Source of the DNA: an uncultured Bacteroides sp.
GTDB taxonomy: Bacteria > Bacteroidota > Bacteroidia > Cytophagales > Cyclobacteriaceae
Direction: 5' to 3'
Assembly (NCBI GenBank): GCA_902168185.1
Contig: CABHOV010000046.1
Span: forward strand, 806,001 to 870,000
DNA: 64,000 nt
The position numbers and the translations under genes were made by a program. This document shows positions 57,492 to 64,000 of the stretch, piece after piece. How positions within the stretch are numbered: the first letter of the stretch is position 1; every line of letters starts with the position of its first letter. The notes below the pieces were generated by a model, which was not told the origin of the DNA, did not search any database, and saw nothing but the letters and a program-made list of their open reading frames with translations.

Positions 57492-58715
57492 TTAGAATCT
57501 TGCGGCCATTAACAACTCTATATTTTTATACTTCAATCCGAACTTGCGCGCTACATGCTCGTTTGTAAGTCCGCCTTTATAGGTATATACGCCTTTCATA
57601 AACCATTTATGTGAGAAGATCATAGCCTCCACGCCACCTTCTTCGGCAGCGCGTAAAATGGTTGGCGTAAATATATTGCTGAGTGCATTGGTAGCAGTAT
57701 GTGCTACACGCGATGCTACATTCGGTACACAGTAGTGAATAACATCGTGCTTGCGGAAAACAGGTTTACCCAAATCCGTAATCTCCGATGTCTCCACACA
57801 ACCTCCCTGGTCAATACTCAGGTCTATGATCAACGAGTCAGGCTTCATCTGGCTCACCATTTCCTCCGTGATGACGTGGCGGGCTTTTCCTTTCTCTGCG
57901 CGTAAGGCACCGATCACTACATCTGCTGATTTTAGTGTCTCGCTCAAGGTAATAGTATCGATCGTGGAAGTATATATCTGCATTCCCAGCAGGTGTTTGA
58001 TCCTGCGAAGTTTATAGATATGGTTATCAAAGATCTGAACATCAGCACCGAGCCCGAGGGCTGCACGCGCTCCATACTCAGCTACTGTACCCGCTCCTAT
58101 AATTACAACTTTTGTGGGTGGCACACCAGTTATACCTCCGAGTATAATTCCTTTGCCGTTATTCCCTGTGCTCAGGTATTCGGAAGCAATTAACATTACG
58201 GTACTGCCTGCGATCTCACTCATCGCGCGGATGATCGGCATACCGCCTACTTTATCTTCAATGAATTCGTAGGCTAGTGCTGTTACTTTTCTCTTCAGCA
58301 ACGCCTGCAGGCATTCAACTTTCAGATGTCCTAACTGCAATGCCGAGATCAACGTCTGGCCTGAATGCATCAGTTCGATCTCCTCCATGGTGGGAGGCTC
58401 GATCTTCAATATGACATCGGCTTGATATACCTCTTGGGGACTATATACTATTTTAGCACCGGCTTCGCTATAGTCTTTGTCTGTGAATTTGGATCCCAGA
58501 CCTGCTTTCGTTTCAACCCAAACATCATGGCCGTTGTTTACCAACAGCGCTACTGCATCGGGTGTTAAGCTGATCCGGTTTTCTTGCAACGACACTTCCC
58601 GAGGTAATCCGAGAAAGAATGTGTGTCTTCGTTTTCGTACTTCGAGCATTTGCTCTTGTGGCACCAGACTGCTTTTGGCCAACGCCTCAAATCCGGTTTT
58701 CTTCTTTTCCGTCAT
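57492..58715 (-). CDS. ald: Alanine dehydrogenase
   Basis: 407 residues. The core is the alanine dehydrogenase/transhydrogenase fold: PREVSLQENRISLTPDAVAL (N-terminal signature), EYLSTGNNGKGIILGGITGV, the NAD-binding VVIIGAGTVAEYGARAALGL and ADVVIGALRAEKGKARHVIT. It interconverts L-alanine and pyruvate with NAD. The ~30-residue N-terminal extension (MTEKKKTGFEALAKSSLVPQ) is common in this phylum. Its start overlaps tsaE by 29 bases, so it is translated from the porX-tsaE transcript. Its link to those genes is positional only. Confidence 0.93.
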   Translation of the reverse strand: MTEKKKTGFEALAKSSLVPQEQMLEVRKRRHTFFLGLPREVSLQENRISLTPDAVALLVNNGHDVWVETKAGLGSKFTDKDYSEAGAKIVYSPQEVYQADVILKIEPPTMEEIELMHSGQTLISALQLGHLKVECLQALLKRKVTALAYEFIEDKVGGMPIIRAMSEIAGSTVMLIASEYLSTGNNGKGIILGGITGVPPTKVVIIGAGTVAEYGARAALGLGADVQIFDNHIYKLRRIKHLLGMQIYTSTIDTITLSETLKSADVVIGALRAEKGKARHVITEEMVSQMKPDSLIIDLSIDQGGCVETSEITDLGKPVFRKHDVIHYCVPNVASRVAHTATNALSNIFTPTILRAAEEGGVEAMIFSHKWFMKGVYTYKGGLTNEHVARKFGLKYKNIELLMAARF

Positions 58716-59145
58716 GAACAGAAATGGCTATAGTTCTTTGTGTATTATTCTCAATCGCTATACTAACAGCAGCATACGCTGCCGGAATGAGAGAAGGTAT
58801 CTTTTCCGGCCACTCCACCAGGCAACGATTTCCTGAATAAAAGTATTCTTCCGTTCCAATATCCCAAGCTTCCGCCTCATTTTTTATCCTATAAAAATCA
58901 AAGTGATAAATTTTCTCTCCTCCTTCGGTTTCGTATTCATTGACGATCGAAAAAGTAGGACTGCTCATCACATCGGTAACCTTCCATGACCTGCATATAG
59001 CTTTGATCAAGGTTGTTTTCCCTGCTCCCATTTCGCCATGAAAAAGCCAAACGGGAGGTTCGGACCATGTTTTCACGATCTCCTGCGCGATAGTATCCAA
59101 CGTTTCAAGGCTTACCCCCTGGTAAACCATCCCCTCTTTGATCAT
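58687..59145 (-). CDS. tsaE: tRNA threonylcarbamoyladenosine protein TsaE
   Basis: 152-residue ATPase that works with TsaB and TsaD to make t6A37 in tRNAs. Walker A is GEMGAGKTT (37-45), and SSPTFSIVNEYETEGGEKIY with HFDFYRIKNEAEAWDIG are family signatures. Length is normal. Its start overlaps porX by four bases (ATGA) and its end overlaps ald by 29 bases, so expression is coupled to both. Essential in many bacteria. Confidence 0.95.
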   Translation of the reverse strand: MIKEGMVYQGVSLETLDTIAQEIVKTWSEPPVWLFHGEMGAGKTTLIKAICRSWKVTDVMSSPTFSIVNEYETEGGEKIYHFDFYRIKNEAEAWDIGTEEYFYSGNRCLVEWPEKIPSLIPAAYAAVSIAIENNTQRTIAISVHDGKEENRI

Positions 59146-60701
59146 GACACATTTTTCGAAGTTAAGAAAATTATAGGAATGATCATCTCTTCCAGACTTA
59201 TACCTCCGTGCTGAAAGGTGTCGTTGTAGAAATTGACGTAGTAGTTAAAGTTGTTCGGATACGCAAAAAACTGATCTTCCGTAGCGAATACATACGAGGT
59301 GGAAACATTCGGCTTCGGCAAAAATAATTTTTCAGGCCGGGTAACGTGCATTACTTTATCACCATCAAATCCCAGGTTCTTGCCTTGCTTGTAACGCAGG
59401 TTGGTATTAACACTCCGGTCGCCAATAATTTTAAAAGCACGCTTCACGCGGATGGTGCCGTGATCAGTCGTGATCACAACTTTCACATCTTTCTCGGAGA
59501 TCTTTTTGAGTATATCAAACAACGGAGAATGTAAAAACCATGAACGTGTAATGGAGCGATACGCAGACTCATCTGGTGCAAGTTCGCGAATCATCGCCAT
59601 GTCCGTACGGGCATGCGAGAGCATGTCTACAAAGTTATATACTATAACATTCAGATCATTCTTAAAGAGGTTGTTCACCGTGTCGGCAAGACTTCTTCCC
59701 TCCTCCATATTCTTGATCTTGTGATATGACATTTTCACATTGAGATTATTGCGTCTCAATTGCTTGGCCAGAAATTCATCTTCAAAGTTATTCTTGCCTT
59801 CTTCTTCATCTTCACCAACCCACAGATCCGGATGAGTCTTCGCCATCTCCGAAGGAAGCTGTCCTGAAAATATAGCATTACGCGCATAGGCGGTAGTCGT
59901 TGGAAGAATTGAATAGTAATTCTCTTCCTTTTCGATATTAAAATATTCCGAGATGATCGGCTCTATTACCTTCCACTGATCAATCCGCAGGTTATCGATC
60001 AACACAAAAAATAATGGTTTCCCTCCGAGCTCAGGGAAGACTTTCTTCTTCATCAACTGATGCGATAATAAAGGTTTATCAGCACTCGGATTGTTCAGCC
60101 ACGATTCATAGTTACGCGTAATGAACCGGGAAAAGTTTGCATTTGCTTCCGTCTTCTGCATGTCCAATACATCGCCCATCTCCTGGTTATCGGGTTGATC
60201 CATCTGGAGTTCCCAATGGATAAGCTTCTTATAGATATCAGCCCATTGCTCATGGTTCATGTCATCCATAAAGGCCATGCTGATCTTCCGAAACTCTTGT
60301 TGATAATTCAGATTCGTTTTCTCAATGACGAGACGTTTGTTATCAAGTATCTTTTTTACAGAGAGTAAAATCTGGCTTGGGTTAAGAGGCTTGATGAGGT
60401 AATCGGCAATCTTGGAACCGATAGCCTCTTCCATAATATGCTCCTCTTCGTTCTTGGTGATCATCACCACCGGAAGGTTCGGCTTGTTCGTCTTTATTAT
60501 ACTCAGCGCTTCGAGGCCAGACATGCCGGGCATGTGCTCGTCCAGGAATACTACATCAAAATGTTTTTCATCGCTTAGCTCGACTGCATCCGAGGCGTTA
60601 TTCACCGGAGTTATATCGTATCCGCGTTGCTCCAGGAAAAGGATGTGTGGTTTCAACAAATCAATCTCATCGTCCGCCCACAAAATGCTATATCTTTGCA
60701 T
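59142..60701 (-). CDS. porX: PorX response regulator (CheY plus PglZ domain)
   Basis: 519 residues. Residues 1-120 are a CheY receiver (acidic pair Asp10/Asp11, phospho-acceptor Asp54 in VVFLDEHMPGM, Thr82, Lys104 in YLIKPLNP). The long C-terminal part is a PglZ-type alkaline-phosphatase-superfamily domain, with PTTTAYARNAIFSG and ITTDHGTIRVKR carrying the probable nucleophile and metal ligands. This two-domain layout is PorX, which in Porphyromonas gingivalis acts with PorY to control the type IX secretion system. Together with GldAFG it supports a gliding/T9SS lifestyle. No PorY-like kinase lies beside it. First gene of porX-tsaE-ald; divergent from the HD gene. Confidence 0.95.
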   Translation of the reverse strand: MQRYSILWADDEIDLLKPHILFLEQRGYDITPVNNASDAVELSDEKHFDVVFLDEHMPGMSGLEALSIIKTNKPNLPVVMITKNEEEHIMEEAIGSKIADYLIKPLNPSQILLSVKKILDNKRLVIEKTNLNYQQEFRKISMAFMDDMNHEQWADIYKKLIHWELQMDQPDNQEMGDVLDMQKTEANANFSRFITRNYESWLNNPSADKPLLSHQLMKKKVFPELGGKPLFFVLIDNLRIDQWKVIEPIISEYFNIEKEENYYSILPTTTAYARNAIFSGQLPSEMAKTHPDLWVGEDEEEGKNNFEDEFLAKQLRRNNLNVKMSYHKIKNMEEGRSLADTVNNLFKNDLNVIVYNFVDMLSHARTDMAMIRELAPDESAYRSITRSWFLHSPLFDILKKISEKDVKVVITTDHGTIRVKRAFKIIGDRSVNTNLRYKQGKNLGFDGDKVMHVTRPEKLFLPKPNVSTSYVFATEDQFFAYPNNFNYYVNFYNDTFQHGGISLEEMIIPIIFLTSKNVS

Positions 60702-60741
60702 GATTTGAATTTTTTCGGAAGTTACGGATTATACTGTTACA

Positions 60742-60766
60742 GGTTATCCGTTAATCGTTATTCGTC
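60742..60766. repeat. CGTTATY heptamer cluster in the porX/HD divergent region
   Basis: GGTTATC-CGTTAAT-CGTTATT-CG matches the clusters at 1292, 4483 and 62073. Inverted partial copies (CCGGATAAC, CGATTAACGATAAT) follow at 60787-60821, so the whole 140-base divergent gap is enriched in this sequence. Confidence 0.5.
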
Positions 60767-60841
60767 GAATGTTTTTTATGAACTACCGGATAACAGGTAT
60801 TTTTTTCGATTAACGATAATGTATAACGTACAACGCCATTC

Positions 60842-62068
60842 ATGAATAAAAAGAAGATTATAAACGACCCGGTATACGGCTTTATTACAATTCCGAGTGA
60901 ACTTGTTTTCGATATCATCTCTCATCCATACTTTCAACGGTTGCGCCATATCAAACAACTTGGATTAACCGAGTTCGTTTACCCGGCAGCACATCACTCC
61001 CGCTTTCAACATGCGCTCGGTGCCATGCACTTGATGGGCAAAGTATTGGACACGTTGCGTTCGAAAGGCGCTGAGATTTCTGCTCAGGAATATGAAGCTG
61101 CGCAGCTCGCTGTATTACTTCATGATATAGGGCACGGGCCCTTCTCCCATGCATTGGAGTATGATTTACTTCGCGGTGTTAAACATGAAAGCTTGTCGTA
61201 CTTGTTCATGGAAAGTTTGAATGAGACTTTCAATGGAGCGCTTGATCTTACGCTGAAGATTTTCAGAAATAGTTACGAGCGAAAATTCTTTCATCAGCTT
61301 GTTTCCAGTCAGCTGGATATAGATCGATTGGATTACCTGAAGCGTGATTGTTTTTTTACAGGCGTACACGAAGGTAATATTGGTGTAGAACGCATCACCG
61401 CGATGCTTCATGTACACCATGATTCACTGGTGGTAGAAGAGAAAGGTATCCTGAACATCGAGAATTTTTTGAACGCCAGAAGATTTATGTACTGGCAGGT
61501 ATATCTGCATAAAGTATCTGTGAGCGCTGAGCGCATGTTGGTAAATACAATCCGAAGAGCGCAGGCATTGATGCATGCAGGGGAAACGCTGCATGCCAGT
61601 GAAGCCCTGACTAAATTTTTACAACGTGATTTCTCGTTGTCCGATTTCCAGGAGGATGATACTTTACTTCGTTCCTTCGGGCAGTTGGATGACAATGATA
61701 TATGGGGCGCGATGAAGTTCTGGCGAAATCACCCCGATGAAATTCTCTCCATGCTTTCTGAAATGTTACTGACGAGAAATTTATTTCAGATCCGGTTGAG
61801 CCAGGAGCCCATTGGGAAAAGTACCATTGAAAAAATTCGTGAAGCAATTGCCAAAGAGTATAAAACACTTCGCGCAGAAACTTCCTATCTATACTCGTAC
61901 GGAACCGTAACAAACGAAGCGTATACCGAAGGGCAACAGATCAGTATACTTATGAAGAGCGGTGAGCTTTTGGATATTGCGCATGCTTCTGATCTTCCCA
62001 ATATTAAAGCCATCAGTAAAATCGTTAAAAAAAACTATCTCTGCTGGCCTAAAAATGTATCTTTGTAA
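60842..62068 (+). CDS. HD-domain phosphohydrolase
   Basis: 408-residue HD-superfamily protein similar to dGTP triphosphohydrolase-like enzymes. The metal site is visible: HSRFQHALGAMHLMGKVLD (His57), LLHDIGHGPFSHALE (His94, Asp95, His98), and SSQLDIDRLDYLKRDCFFTG carrying the third Asp motif. A C-terminal ~200-residue domain is less conserved. Substrate not known. Its order before lpxD and lpxC on the same strand is typical for Bacteroidetes. The start at 60842 fits immediately after the regulator-rich gap. Confidence 0.9.
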   Translation: MNKKKIINDPVYGFITIPSELVFDIISHPYFQRLRHIKQLGLTEFVYPAAHHSRFQHALGAMHLMGKVLDTLRSKGAEISAQEYEAAQLAVLLHDIGHGPFSHALEYDLLRGVKHESLSYLFMESLNETFNGALDLTLKIFRNSYERKFFHQLVSSQLDIDRLDYLKRDCFFTGVHEGNIGVERITAMLHVHHDSLVVEEKGILNIENFLNARRFMYWQVYLHKVSVSAERMLVNTIRRAQALMHAGETLHASEALTKFLQRDFSLSDFQEDDTLLRSFGQLDDNDIWGAMKFWRNHPDEILSMLSEMLLTRNLFQIRLSQEPIGKSTIEKIREAIAKEYKTLRAETSYLYSYGTVTNEAYTEGQQISILMKSGELLDIAHASDLPNIKAISKIVKKNYLCWPKNVSL

Positions 62069-62072
62069 GATT

Positions 62073-62099
62073 CGTTATCCGTTATCTGTAACCGTTAAT
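62073..62099. repeat. CGTTATY heptamer cluster between HD gene and lpxD
   Basis: CGTTATC-CGTTATC-TGTAAC-CGTTAATT lies five bases after the HD stop and about 80 bases before lpxD. It is the fourth such cluster and again intergenic. Confidence 0.5.
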
Positions 62100-62178
62100 T
62101 GTTTGTGCAAGTGACCATTCAATTCTACGAAACAGATAACCTGCTGATAAAGGATAACTCTAACAACGAAAACGGAAC

Positions 62179-63228
62179 ATGGAATTTACCATTAATCAAA
62201 TAGCAGCCATGCTGGGTGGCGAAGTGCAGGGAGATGGCAACGAGAAAATAAACATGCTCGCGAAAATACAGGATGCAAAAAAAGGGCAACTGGCATTTCT
62301 CTCCAATCCCAAGTACGAGCAGTATATCTATACTACACAAGCTACTGTTGTTATTGTTAAAAAAGATTTTGTTCCTCGTAAAGAAATAAGCACGAACCTT
62401 CTTTTAGTAGACGATCCCTATAGCAGCTTTACCGCGTTACTGGAAGAGTATCATAAAATGATCAGCTTTCAAAAGACTGGTATTGAACAGCCAAGCTATA
62501 TCGGAGAGAATGCCGTAGTGGGTAAGAATATATACCGCGGAGCTTTCTCCTATATCGGTAACAACGCAAAGATCGGTGACAACGTAAAGATATATCCGCA
62601 GGCTTTCATTGGCGATGATGTTGTGATCGGCGACAACTCTATTCTTCACGCAGGAGTAAAGATATATGCCGGTGCACGTATTGGTAACAATTGTGTTGTC
62701 CATTCCGGAACTGTGATTGGAAGCGATGGCTTTGGTTTTGCACCACAGGAAGACGGCACGTATAAAACTATACCTCAACTCGGCAATGTAATTCTGGAAG
62801 ATAATGTAACCATCGGTGGCAACACGGTTATAGATTGTGCTACACTATTTGGCGACTCAACCATTATTCGTCAAGGTGTTAAGCTTGATAATCTAATTCA
62901 GATCGCGCATAATGTTGAGATTGGCAAGAACACTGTGATTGCGGCTCAAACCGGTGTATCAGGCTCAACCAAAATCGGGGAGAATTGTGTATTGGCAGGA
63001 CAAGTAGGTATCGCAGGCCATCTTATCATAGCAAACAACACAAGCTTTGGAGCAAAGTCCGGTACTGCTAAATCTACGCAAGAGGAAGGTTTGAAACTGA
63101 TGGGCTCTCCTGCCTTTGATGTTAAGGATTATTACAAATCATACGCTGTGTTTAAAAATTTACCAGACCTCAACGAACGACTTCGCGAGCTTGAGAAAAA
63201 AGTAATGGCCCGAGTAGAGCAGCACTAG
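62179..63228 (+). CDS. lpxD: UDP-3-O-acyl-glucosamine N-acyltransferase LpxD
   Basis: 349-residue trimeric acyltransferase of lipid A synthesis; adds the second acyl chain. The N-terminal domain (MEFTINQIAAMLGGEVQGDG) is followed by many hexapeptide repeats from ~100 to 265 (for example IYPQAFIGDDVVIGDNSILH), with catalytic His244 expected in QIAHN. It sits between the HD gene and lpxC, 134 bases before lpxC, matching the Bacteroidetes order. Confidence 0.95.
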   Translation: MEFTINQIAAMLGGEVQGDGNEKINMLAKIQDAKKGQLAFLSNPKYEQYIYTTQATVVIVKKDFVPRKEISTNLLLVDDPYSSFTALLEEYHKMISFQKTGIEQPSYIGENAVVGKNIYRGAFSYIGNNAKIGDNVKIYPQAFIGDDVVIGDNSILHAGVKIYAGARIGNNCVVHSGTVIGSDGFGFAPQEDGTYKTIPQLGNVILEDNVTIGGNTVIDCATLFGDSTIIRQGVKLDNLIQIAHNVEIGKNTVIAAQTGVSGSTKIGENCVLAGQVGIAGHLIIANNTSFGAKSGTAKSTQEEGLKLMGSPAFDVKDYYKSYAVFKNLPDLNERLRELEKKVMARVEQH

Positions 63229-63315
63229 CCCAAAGAGCATTCATAATTTTTTTCTGGACGTGTGAAGTATATTTCCTGCTTATTTTAACAGGAAACGGCT
63301 AAACCCTGTCCAAAA

Positions 63316-63346
63316 TTGGAATATCTGGAGAATGGAATTAACTTTG
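63316..63346 (+). promoter_or_regulatory. Bacteroidetes-type promoter for lpxC
   Basis: A TTG (63316-63318) and an exact TAACTTTG (63339-63346) are 20 bases apart, matching the -33/-7 consensus. Transcription would start near 63352, about 10 bases before the lpxC ATG. Confidence 0.7.
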
Positions 63347-63362
63347 CCCACTTTTCCAGACC

Positions 63363-64000
63363 ATGCTTAATATAAAACAGCAAACAATTCAGAAGTCCGT
63401 GACCCTCTCCGGGGTTGGTTTACATACAGGTGTTCAAACGAACATGACCTTCTTGCCAGCCAAGCCTAATCACGGTGTAAAATTTCAACGCATTGATCTT
63501 CCGGGCTCTCCCATCATTGATGCTGACTGCGATAACGTTACAGATGTTTCGCGTGGTACAACAATCGAACAGAGCGGTGCCAAGGTGAGTACAATAGAAC
63601 ATACACTGGCCGCCCTTACGGGAATTGAAATAGACAACGTGCTGATCCAACTTGATGGTCCTGAGTGTCCGATCATGGATGGAAGCTCTATCGAGTTTGT
63701 TGAAGTATTAAAAGCTGCCGGTGCTGAAGAACAAAATGCACTGCGTGATTTCTTCGAAGTACAGGAACCACTTTTCTATCGCGAGACTGCACGCAACGTA
63801 GAGATCGCTGCGCTTCCTTTAGATGATTATCGTGTTACGGTAATGATCGACTATAATTCACCGGTATTAGGAAGTCAACATGCTTCAATCACCGACATCC
63901 GCCAGTTCGAAAAAGAAATTGCATCGTGCAGAACATTCTGCTTCCTGCATGAACTGGAAATGCTATACAAGAACAACCTGATCCGCGGTGGTGATCTGAA
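63363..64000 (+). CDS. lpxC: UDP-3-O-acyl-N-acetylglucosamine deacetylase LpxC, partial
   Basis: Zinc deacetylase for the first committed step of lipid A synthesis; cut by the window end after 212 codons. The start MLNIKQQTIQKSVTLSGVGL and the GLHTG motif (19-23) match LpxC, and Glu79/His80 in STIEHTLAAL are catalytic and zinc-binding. In Bacteroidetes LpxC is usually fused to FabZ at the C-terminus; that part would be beyond the window and cannot be seen. The promoter at 63316 suggests a transcript start separate from lpxD. Confidence 0.96.
   Translation, partial: MLNIKQQTIQKSVTLSGVGLHTGVQTNMTFLPAKPNHGVKFQRIDLPGSPIIDADCDNVTDVSRGTTIEQSGAKVSTIEHTLAALTGIEIDNVLIQLDGPECPIMDGSSIEFVEVLKAAGAEEQNALRDFFEVQEPLFYRETARNVEIAALPLDDYRVTVMIDYNSPVLGSQHASITDIRQFEKEIASCRTFCFLHELEMLYKNNLIRGGDL

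Noticed and set aside
1-64000. tRNA, rRNA, CRISPR array, IS or prophage
   Set aside because: Reading both strands I saw no tRNA cloverleaf with CCA-proximal pairing, no rRNA stretch, no regularly spaced repeats of CRISPR type and no transposase or integrase.

Overview
The window is a chromosomal segment of a gliding-type Bacteroidetes bacterium, most likely of the Cytophagales. The evidence is an alternative complex III cluster, gldA-gldF-gldG, porX (regulator of type IX secretion), a SusC/SusD pair, an lpxC start of the Bacteroidetes kind, promoter boxes of the TAnnTTTG type and no obvious Shine-Dalgarno sites. No rRNA, tRNA, insertion sequence, phage or CRISPR array was found; the segment looks like ordinary core chromosome with one carbohydrate-utilization island.

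Layout. 1-5.8 kb (minus): actA-actB-actC of the quinol-oxidizing alternative complex III, with actC cut by the window edge. 6.1-14.8 kb: a DUF3857/transglutaminase-like exported protein, a YfcE-type phosphodiesterase, a small membrane protein, dnaN, then a DUF4340 protein with gldG, gldF and gldA overlapping as one gliding operon. 15.1-23.6 kb: a TlpA-like thioredoxin protein, an orphan 155-residue protein, a polyprenyl diphosphate synthase, an MscS channel, CorA, a coiled-coil lipoprotein and the Kup potassium transporter. Kup is preceded by a decayed C-terminal piece of a type II NADH dehydrogenase. 23.7-32.8 kb: HrpB helicase, a ceramidase-like protein, then four genes joined by ATGA overlaps (PP2C phosphatase, polysaccharide deacetylase, MurG-like glycosyltransferase, DgkA), a GT2 glycosyltransferase and ruvC.

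33.3-46.4 kb (minus) is a rhamnoside-utilization locus. It reads lutA-lutB-lutC, L-rhamnose mutarotase, sialate O-acetylesterase-like esterase, GH106-type alpha-L-rhamnosidase, then susC-susD and a terminator. A perfect LacI-type palindrome lies just ahead of susC. The inferred job is to import rhamnose-rich, acetylated glycans, strip their acetyl groups and rhamnose, and finish by oxidizing the lactate made from rhamnose. The rhamnose isomerase/kinase/aldolase genes are not in the window.

46.7-64 kb: a beta-propeller-like lipoprotein, a flavin reductase, a small membrane protein and fumarylacetoacetase, an RsmF-like rRNA methyltransferase, an MFS transporter, valS convergent with a small exported protein, the porX-tsaE-ald operon, an HD phosphohydrolase, lpxD and the start of lpxC.

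The best leads for a second look are the in-frame NADH dehydrogenase remnant with a good promoter inside the kup leader, clusters of a CGTTATY heptamer in several unrelated intergenic regions, the LacI-type operator ahead of susC, AT-rich GTATATAC hairpins between convergent genes, and a terminator built into the overlapping 3' ends of two convergent genes. I did not find a convincing wholly new system in this window.
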